Below are positions 1 through 4,594 of a stretch of DNA of 9,236 bases, piece by piece. Source of the DNA: an uncultured Lachnospiraceae bacterium (lineage in GTDB: Bacteria > Bacillota > Clostridia > Lachnospirales > Lachnospiraceae); contig CALDIE010000208.1 in the NCBI GenBank assembly GCA_937901625.1, forward strand, positions 1-9,236. Direction: 5' to 3'. Position 1 is the first letter of the stretch. Every line of letters begins with the position of its first letter. Made by a program: the position numbers and the translations under genes. Below the pieces are notes generated by a model. That model had not been told where the DNA came from and made no database searches. It saw nothing but the letters and a program-made list of their open reading frames with translations.

Positions 1-179
1 TATACGCAATGAGTGAAAACGGTGCCATTGCTGCTCCCATCATTTCGTCTGTCTGTGTTGTAGCCGTTCTGCTTTCGAGGATCTTCCTTAAAGAGAAGCT
101 CACCAAGATGCAGTATTTCTTCATTTTCCTCGTAATCCTGGGTATCCTTATCCTTGCCGTGATCGAGGGAGACGCCTGA
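1..179 (+). CDS. DMT/EamA-type transporter, C-terminal end (5' truncated)
   Basis: This is the last 58 codons of a rightward gene, read from position 3 to the TGA at 177-179; the start lies outside the window. The visible peptide has a small-residue-rich hydrophobic segment (about residues 7-27, containing GAIAAPIISS), a short basic/acidic turn with LKEKLTK, and a second hydrophobic segment (about residues 38-54). It ends in a short acidic tail, IEGDA. This matches the last two helices of drug/metabolite transporter (EamA-like) proteins, where an E+(K/R)L turn precedes the final helix. It would sit in the cytoplasmic membrane; the substrate cannot be told. It converges on the khpA end of the large leftward operon, and its 3' UTR holds the hairpin repeat array and terminator. 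Family assignment is moderate, because only the last quarter or less of a typical protein of about 300 residues is visible. Confidence 0.6.
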   Translation, partial: YAMSENGAIAAPIISSVCVVAVLLSRIFLKEKLTKMQYFFIFLVILGILILAVIEGDA

Positions 180-365
180 TCGAGGGGGTATGCTTCCGAT
201 CACCGGTATATGACAGATCGAAGATACATGATAGATTGTAGTACATGGTCGGTCGTGGCATATGATCGATCGTTGGAAATGGTCGACCGATATACATGAT
301 CGATCGTAGTACATGGTCGGTCGTGGCACGTGATCGATCGTGTGAAAAAATCGTGATCAATATGT
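161..365. repeat. Degenerate 17-bp tandem repeat, paired into 34-bp hairpin units
   Basis: Seven 17-bp units run without indels from 230, 247, 264, 281, 298, 315 and 332 to 348. They alternate between a GATCGATCGT type and a GGTCGGTCGT type, so a 34-bp period and a nearly exact 68-bp period (224-279 versus 292-347, about 6 mismatches in 56) are layered on the 17-bp one. Weaker units extend the array leftward: 161-177 and 178-194 both begin GATCGAGGG, exactly 17 bp apart. The first of these lies in the last codons of the transporter gene. Units near 198-214 and 216-229 have small indels, and 349-365 is decayed. In rightward RNA, adjacent units pair. The best hairpin is 295-307 with 313-325, 13 pairs around a 5-nt loop (AGUAC), using G-U pairs where unit types differ. 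Similar hairpins form at 227-257 (one mismatch) and about 264-288 (one mismatch). Function unknown. Confidence 0.8.
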
Positions 366-389
366 GTCCGTCCATCACACGGAGCACAT
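362..389 (+). other. Bulged stem-loop between repeat array and terminator
   Basis: Positions 362-366 (ATGTG) pair with 385-389 (CACAT), and 367-371 (TCCGT) pair with 379-383 (ACGGA). This gives ten base pairs, one bulged G at 384 and a 7-nt loop at 372-378. It directly abuts the terminator hairpin. It is not followed by a T run on either strand, so it is not itself an intrinsic terminator. It may stabilise the 3' end of the transporter transcript, but that is inference. Confidence 0.5.
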
Positions 390-390
390 C

Positions 391-429
391 AAAAAAGGAA
401 CATCCTTTTTAGAGGGTGTTCCTTTTTTT
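391..429. terminator. Bidirectional rho-independent terminator
   Basis: A 15-bp stem pairs 391-405 (AAAAAAGGAACATCC) with 414-428, with one G-T wobble at 403/416 and an 8-nt loop (406-413). The arms end in an A run on the left and a T run on the right (423-429), so the RNA from either strand has a stem ending in a U tract. It lies between the convergent transporter gene (stop at 179) and khpA (stop at 497). It can therefore end both the rightward transcript and the leftward smc-khpA operon. Confidence 0.9.
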
Positions 430-496
430 GAAAAGCATAATTTAAAATATCTTCGGTAAGGTCTCGCCTTAATTATAACAGGGCGATCGATCTGCT

Positions 497-727
497 TTAG
501 TCGATGATGTCTACATCTACATAGATATCCTCTTTTGTGGACGCAGCCTTTACTACCGCGCGGATTGCCTTTGCAATCCTTCCCTGCTTACCAATAACTT
601 TACCCATATCGCCGGGTGCTACATGAAGTTCTACCGTAACATGCTTTCCGTCAACTTTCTCTGTGACTACTACTTCCTCCGGTTTCTCAACAAGGGCTTT
701 TGCAATCACTTCCACTAATTCCTTCAT
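497..727 (-). CDS. khpA: KhpA-type KH-domain RNA-binding protein
   Basis: This 76-residue protein is almost entirely one KH domain. The nucleic-acid-gripping GxxG loop is Gly46-Lys47-Gln48-Gly49 inside VIGKQGRIAKAIR, the hallmark of this family (formerly YlqC). Family knowledge: KhpA is a small cytosolic RNA-binding protein that can partner with KhpB/EloR in Gram-positive bacteria and affects RNA metabolism and cell elongation or division. The length matches the family (about 75-80 residues). The ATG at 725-727 is preceded by GGAGG (737-741) with 9-nt spacing. It lies 42 nt downstream of rpsP, its usual neighbour, and is the last gene of the operon. No rimM, trmD or rplS follows. The next signal is the terminator at 391-429, with only a weak 5-bp hairpin (457-471) between. 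Confidence 0.93.
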   Translation of the reverse strand: MKELVEVIAKALVEKPEEVVVTEKVDGKHVTVELHVAPGDMGKVIGKQGRIAKAIRAVVKAASTKEDIYVDVDIID

Positions 728-769
728 AAAGCCTTCCCTCCGGATTGTCTGATAAATGTTAACCGCAAA

Positions 770-1015
770 TTACTTCTCGATGTTTGCAAGCTTCAAAATC
801 TTTCCGACAACCTCCGTAGGCTGTGCTCCTGCTGCAAGCCACTTCTGTGCCTTTTCAGCGTCTACCTTGTAGGTGCTGGGATCAGTGTTGGGATCATAGG
901 TACCGATCTCATCGATCACCTTACCGTCTCTGGGAGATCTGGAATCTGCAACCACGATTCTGTAGATGGGATGTCTCTTCTTACCCATTCTGGAAAGTCT
1001 CATTTTAACTGCCAT
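770..1015 (-). CDS. rpsP: Small ribosomal subunit protein bS16
   Basis: An 81-residue protein beginning MAVKMRLSRMGKKRHPIYRI and containing VVADSRSPRDG and IGTYDP, the signature stretch of bS16, at the normal family length (about 80-90). bS16 binds 16S rRNA in the body of the 30S subunit and helps early assembly. The start is the ATG at 1013-1015, preceded by GGAGG (1024-1028) with 8-nt spacing. It lies 90 nt after the ffh stop and 42 nt before khpA, the standard order in Bacillota. The gap upstream carries a 10-bp direct repeat (TATTAAATGT at 1079-1088 and 1094-1103) and a 5-bp hairpin (1057-1069). I found no convincing promoter there, so it is probably transcribed with ffh. Confidence 0.97.
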   Translation of the reverse strand: MAVKMRLSRMGKKRHPIYRIVVADSRSPRDGKVIDEIGTYDPNTDPSTYKVDAEKAQKWLAAGAQPTEVVGKILKLANIEK

Positions 1016-1105
1016 TGTTTTTTCCTCCGTTTTGTTTCATTAATAGTATATTTCCACTGTTATAAACAGATGGTCTCGTATTAAATGTCCTGATATTAAA
1101 TGTTC

Positions 1106-2458
1106 TCAGAAAGGAAAGCGGAATCCGCCTCTGCCTCTTTTACCGCCGCCCATCATTCCGGGCAGTTGCTTCATCATCTTCTGGGACTGCTCAAACTGCT
1201 TGATGAAGCGGTTTACGACCGCAATGTCCACACCGGCGCCTTTCGCGATCCTGTGCTTTCTGCTGGGGTTAAGGAGCTTGGGATTTTCTCTCTCCTGCGG
1301 TGTCATGGATAAGACGATCGCCTCCGTCTGTGCCATTTGCCGTTCATCGATCATGGATTCGATATCCCCCATCTTAGCGCTCATACCGGGAAGCATACCG
1401 AGAATACTGCTTAATCCTCCCATGTTGCGCATCTGCTTCATCGACTCGAGATAATCGTTAAAGTCAAACTTCCCTTTCTTCATACGGGAAGCCATCTCCT
1501 TTTCCTTATCCTCATCGATATCCACGTTGGCCGTCACCTTATCGATCAGGGTGAGCACATCACCCATGCCAAGGATACGACCGGCCATACGATCCGGATA
1601 GAACTGCTCAAGATCGCTTAATTTTTCACCCATACCGACATAGAGTATCGGTTTTCCGGTAACTGCCTTAACGGAAAGGGCAGCACCACCTCTTGTATCG
1701 CCATCCATCTTGGAAAGGATAATTCCGGTCACGCCGACTTTTTCGTCAAACTCTTTCGCGACATTGACCGCATCCTGACCGGTCATGGCATCCACAACTA
1801 AGAGTGTCTGATGAACCGTGACATTCTCCTTGATCTTCTGTAACTCTTCCATCATCGCTTCGTCGATATGCAATCGTCCCGCTGTATCGAGGATCACGAC
1901 GTTATTACCGTTCTTATCGGCATGCTGGATCGCGGCCTTTGCGATATCCACGGGTGAGTGGTCCGTTCCCATTGAAAAGACCTCTACTCCCTGTTTTTCG
2001 CCGTTTCTCTTTAACTGATCGATCGCGGCAGGACGATATACGTCACAGGCAACCAACAACGGTTTTTTACCTTTTAACTTAAGCTTTCCGGCAATCTTGG
2101 CTGTCGTAGTCGTTTTACCCGCACCCTGAAGACCACACATCATGATGACCGTGATGGCTTTACCGGGCTGCATCTGAATCTCTGTCGTCTCCGATCCCAT
2201 CAGCGCCGTCATCTCTTCGTTAACGATCTTGATGACCATCTGCCCGGGATTTAAGCCGTTCATCACTTCCTCACCGATGGCTCTCTCTTCCACGGAACGG
2301 ACAAACTGCTTTACAACCTTGAAGTTAACGTCTGCCTCCAAAAGAGCCATCTTAACTTCTTTCATGGCGGATTTAACATCTTCCTCCGTTAGCTTACCCT
2401 TGCCCCTTAAGTTCTTAAATATATTTTGTAATTTATCGCTTAGGCTCTCAAATGCCAT
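1106..2458 (-). CDS. ffh: Signal recognition particle protein Ffh (SRP54 GTPase)
   Basis: A 450-residue protein of normal length and complete domain order. The N domain spans about 1-85. The G domain follows, with G1 GLQGAGKT (109-116), the CDVYRPAAIDQL insertion-box region (138-149), DTAGR (191-195), SKMD (249-252) and GMGEK (275-279). The methionine-rich M domain (about 328-433) contains the SRP-RNA-binding stretch around residues 397-409 (NPSRKHRIAKGAG) and ends in MMKQLPGMMGGGK. Ffh binds 4.5S/6S SRP RNA and signal peptides emerging from ribosomes. It then docks with FtsY to deliver the nascent chain to SecYEG. The ATG at 2456-2458 has AGAGG (2467-2471) 8 nt upstream. It follows ylxM by 84 nt, a conserved pairing in Bacillota. 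No defect is visible, in contrast to its partner ftsY. Confidence 0.98.
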   Translation of the reverse strand: MAFESLSDKLQNIFKNLRGKGKLTEEDVKSAMKEVKMALLEADVNFKVVKQFVRSVEERAIGEEVMNGLNPGQMVIKIVNEEMTALMGSETTEIQMQPGKAITVIMMCGLQGAGKTTTTAKIAGKLKLKGKKPLLVACDVYRPAAIDQLKRNGEKQGVEVFSMGTDHSPVDIAKAAIQHADKNGNNVVILDTAGRLHIDEAMMEELQKIKENVTVHQTLLVVDAMTGQDAVNVAKEFDEKVGVTGIILSKMDGDTRGGAALSVKAVTGKPILYVGMGEKLSDLEQFYPDRMAGRILGMGDVLTLIDKVTANVDIDEDKEKEMASRMKKGKFDFNDYLESMKQMRNMGGLSSILGMLPGMSAKMGDIESMIDERQMAQTEAIVLSMTPQERENPKLLNPSRKHRIAKGAGVDIAVVNRFIKQFEQSQKMMKQLPGMMGGGKRGRGGFRFPF

Positions 2459-2542
2459 CTGTAAATCCTCTGCAAGTCTTACTCAATCCTTACGCACTTC
2501 CGATGTCCATTTGGAGGTATTTACAGATCCTCCGCATGTCCT

Positions 2543-2902
2543 TTACAGATCCTCTATCATCCCATCGATCATTTCAAGCACCCGGGTGAATTTGGACTCG
2601 TCCCCTTTCACTTCTTCAACATCCTTACACAAGGACTCGATATCCTTCCTGACATGTTCCAGCACCACCCTGTGTTCCTTAAAGCGGCCGATCAGATGAA
2701 GTCTGCTCTCATATCCCTCCAGGATCTTGTCACAGCGTTTGATCAGATCATGCACTCCCTGCCGACTGATCCCTTCCCGCTCGGCGATCTCGCTCAACGA
2801 CAGGTTTTCATAAACAAAGGCTTCGTATACCTCCTGCTGATGCTCCGTCAAAAGCGGTCCGTAAAAATCATATAGGATTCCCTGTTCAAAAATGCGCTCC
2901 AT
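2543..2902 (-). CDS. ylxM: YlxM-type helix-turn-helix protein, SRP-associated
   Basis: A 119-residue, largely helical protein starting MERIFEQGILYDFYGPLLTE, the typical YlxM N-terminus. A sigma-70 region-4-like helix-turn-helix spans about residues 34-56 (LSLSEIAEREGISRQGVHDL), followed by a long charged helix (about 73-119). Family knowledge: YlxM is encoded beside ffh in many Bacillota and has been linked to modulation of SRP GTPase activity; a DNA-binding role is less clear. The frame is open upstream to a TTG at 2936-2938, but I prefer the ATG at 2900-2902. It gives the usual family N-terminus, and the TTG lies inside a promoter -35 box. No clear Shine-Dalgarno precedes any candidate start; ATGs at 2909-2911 and 2906-2908 are alternatives. 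The stop at 2543-2545 is part of a 13-bp direct repeat (2542-2554 and 2520-2532). Confidence 0.9.
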   Translation of the reverse strand: MERIFEQGILYDFYGPLLTEHQQEVYEAFVYENLSLSEIAEREGISRQGVHDLIKRCDKILEGYESRLHLIGRFKEHRVVLEHVRKDIESLCKDVEEVKGDESKFTRVLEMIDGMIEDL

Positions 2903-2909
2903 AGGCATC

Positions 2910-2938
2910 ATCTTACTAGGGAATCCTATCTCTGTCAA
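2910..2938 (-). promoter_or_regulatory. Sigma-A-type promoter for ylxM-ffh-rpsP-khpA
   Basis: Read leftward, a perfect -35 box TTGACA (2938-2933) is followed by a 17-bp spacer (2932-2916) and a -10 box TAAGAT (2915-2910, 4 of 6 to consensus). The roughly 50 bp upstream (2939-2990), between this box and the ilvA stop, is strongly A-rich on the coding strand, like an UP element. The predicted start of transcription, about 7 nt past the -10, falls near 2904-2902. That is at the preferred ylxM ATG, leaving essentially no leader. Spacing and -35 quality make this the best promoter candidate in the window, but it was found by eye. Confidence 0.6.
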
Positions 2939-2990
2939 GTATTTTTTCTTTACACTTTTTATATTTATACTTAATCTTTGCGCTTTTTGC

Positions 2991-4214
2991 TTAGATGATC
3001 GTGCGGGTCACCTTGGGCTTGTAATTTCCTTTCTCAAGGGCCTTAAGGATCTCCTCTTTGTGCTCCTTGCCAAAAGCTTCTATCGTGATACGCAGCTCCA
3101 CAGCAGCCATACGGTTGGTGGACACAAACTGGTTGTGTTCAAGCTTGATCACGTTACCGTTCTGCTCAGCGATCACGCCGGCTACACGCTGCAGTTCACC
3201 CGGCTTATCCGGAAGAAGTACTGATACGGTAAAGATCCTGTCACGGAAGATCAGTCCCTGCTGTACCACGGACGACATCGTGATCACGTCCATATTACCG
3301 CCGCTTAAGATGGAAACCACTTTCTTCCCCTTTGCGTCGATCTTCTTTAGAGCCGCAACCGTAAGCAGACCGGAATTCTCCACGATCATCTTATGATTCT
3401 CCACCATATCAAGGAATGCTACGATCAGATCCTCATCCGCAACGGTGATGATCTCATCGATATTGGCCTGGATGTAAGGGAAGATCTTGCTTCCGGGCGT
3501 CTTTACGGCCGTACCGTCGGCAATGGTATTTACCTTAGGTAAGGTCAGCACCTCCCCCTTTTCGAGAGAAGCCTTCATACAGGCAGCGCCCTCAGGCTCT
3601 ACGCCGATCACTTTGATCTTGGGATTTAACATCTTGGCAAGGGTGGAAACACCGGCAGCCAATCCGCCTCCACCGATCGGAACAAGGATCACATCTACTA
3701 ACGGAAGCTCTTTGATGATCTCCATTGCGATCGTTCCCTGACCGGTAGCCACCGTCAGATCGTCAAAAGGATGGATAAAGGTGTATCCATATTCTTCCGC
3801 CAGCTCATACGCCTTTGTACAAGCCTCATCGTATACATCTCCGTGGAGGACCACTTCAGCGCCGAATCCTTTTGTTCTGTTCACTTTAATAAGCGGAGTT
3901 GTCGTCGGCATCACGATCGTAGCCTTCATGTTCTTGCATTTTGCCGCATATGCCACGCCCTGCGCATGGTTACCCGCAGAAGCTGTGATCACGCCCTTGG
4001 CTTTCTCCTCTTCCGTCAGGGTACTGCTCTTATAGTAAGCGCCGCGCACCTTGTACGCTCCGGTAAATTGCATATTCTCCGGCTTTAAATAAACCTTATT
4101 GCCGGTCATCCTGCTGAAGTAATCACTGTAGACAAGCTTTGTCTCGAGTGTCACTTCCTTTACGATCTCCGAAGCCTCCTCAAATTTTTCCAACGTTAAC
4201 TCCGTCTGTTCCAT
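2991..4214 (-). CDS. ilvA: Threonine ammonia-lyase with C-terminal ACT domain
   Basis: A 407-residue PLP enzyme that deaminates L-threonine to 2-oxobutanoate and ammonia. Visible motifs: the PLP-binding lysine K55 in TGAYKVRGA, the substrate/cofactor loop SAGNHAQG (79-86) and the phosphate-binding glycine loop GGGGLAAG (181-188). From about residue 328 an ACT-like regulatory domain starts FTVSVLLPDKPGELQRV and runs to about 401. The length (about 400) and the single ACT domain fit the 'medium form' threonine ammonia-lyase, not the E. coli IlvA of about 510 residues. Serving isoleucine synthesis or threonine catabolism cannot be decided from sequence. The frame opens at a TTG (4236-4238), but the ATG at 4212-4214 has a purine-rich AGGAAGGA just upstream and gives the usual N-terminus. 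It starts 20 nt after the ftsY stop, so it is probably co-transcribed. The gene is intact. Confidence 0.93.
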   Translation of the reverse strand: MEQTELTLEKFEEASEIVKEVTLETKLVYSDYFSRMTGNKVYLKPENMQFTGAYKVRGAYYKSSTLTEEEKAKGVITASAGNHAQGVAYAAKCKNMKATIVMPTTTPLIKVNRTKGFGAEVVLHGDVYDEACTKAYELAEEYGYTFIHPFDDLTVATGQGTIAMEIIKELPLVDVILVPIGGGGLAAGVSTLAKMLNPKIKVIGVEPEGAACMKASLEKGEVLTLPKVNTIADGTAVKTPGSKIFPYIQANIDEIITVADEDLIVAFLDMVENHKMIVENSGLLTVAALKKIDAKGKKVVSILSGGNMDVITMSSVVQQGLIFRDRIFTVSVLLPDKPGELQRVAGVIAEQNGNVIKLEHNQFVSTNRMAAVELRITIEAFGKEHKEEILKALEKGNYKPKVTRTII

Positions 4215-4234
4215 GCCTTTCCTTCCTCTCTTTC

Positions 4235-4582
4235 TCAATCCTGATCTTCCGAATCTTCTGTATCCCCCGGCTCTTCCCCGTCATCTTCGAGACGAACATC
4301 GAACAATGCATCCACAAAACTGTCGGAGTCAAATTTCTGCAGGTCTTCTATCTTTTCACCGACACCGATATACTTTACCGGAATCCCCAGCTCTGACTGT
4401 ATCGCTACCGCGATACCACCCTTGGCCGTTCCATCCATCTTTGTCAGGATGATACCTGTAAGATCCGCAACCTCACCGAATTCCTTTGCCTGCATCATCG
4501 CGTTCTGCCCTGTCGTTCCATCCAAAACGATCAGGTTTTCACGGTGTGCCTGCGGGAACTCACGGTCAATGATCCTGTTCAT
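4235..4582 (-). CDS. ftsY: FtsY, C-terminal part after an in-frame stop
   Basis: This is the second part of the SRP receptor G domain, in the same frame as the upstream part. Only one TAA (4592-4594) separates them, and FtsY-like sequence resumes at once (LKKMNRIIDREFPQAHRENL), so there is no frameshift. It carries TTGQNAMMQAKEF, the guanine-specificity motif TKMD in GIILTKMDGTAKGG, and the closing loop GVGEKIEDLQKF. Without this part the upstream fragment cannot form a complete GTPase. The first ATG after the stop (4580-4582) gives 115 residues. The upstream purines (AAAGAAG, directly adjacent) make a poor ribosome binding site, so independent translation is doubtful. The protein ends in an unusual acidic tail of about 20 residues rich in D and E beyond the normal FtsY end. 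The stop at 4235-4237 lies 20 nt before ilvA. Confidence 0.88.
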   Translation of the reverse strand: MNRIIDREFPQAHRENLIVLDGTTGQNAMMQAKEFGEVADLTGIILTKMDGTAKGGIAVAIQSELGIPVKYIGVGEKIEDLQKFDSDSFVDALFDVRLEDDGEEPGDTEDSEDQD

Positions 4583-4591
4583 CTTCTTTAA

Positions 4592-4594
4592 TTA
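4592..4594 (-). other. In-frame TAA nonsense codon interrupting ftsY
   Basis: Read leftward the sequence is AAC CTG ATG GAA TAA TTA AAG AAG ATG. In FtsY proteins the conserved stretch is NLMEELKK(M/I)N, so the TAA sits exactly where a Glu codon (GAA) is expected: a single G-to-T change (C-to-A on the given strand). The frame is otherwise intact on both sides, with motifs G1 and G3 before and G4 and G5 after. Confidence 0.9.

Noticed and set aside
161..365. CRISPR array
   Set aside because: The repeats are contiguous 17-bp units without unique spacers, and no cas genes are present.
148..387. Leftward 79-residue open frame across the repeat array
   Set aside because: It overlaps the transporter end, is built from the repeats and resembles no protein; the frame is open only because the 17-bp units lack stops in it.
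457..471. Second terminator after khpA
   Set aside because: Only a 5-bp stem (TAAGG/CCTTA) with no U run on the leftward strand; the strong terminator is at 391-429.
1045..1073. Promoter upstream of rpsP (TATACT at 1050-1045)
   Set aside because: No acceptable -35 box at 16-18 bp; the 17-bp position reads CCATCT.
2229..2699. Rightward 156-residue open frame
   Set aside because: Antisense to ffh and ylxM, with no family resemblance and no ribosome binding site; both opposite-strand genes are clear.
4592..4594. Recoded stop (selenocysteine or pyrrolysine type) in ftsY
   Set aside because: The codon is TAA, which is not used for either in bacteria, the family residue is Glu, and no downstream recoding structure was seen.
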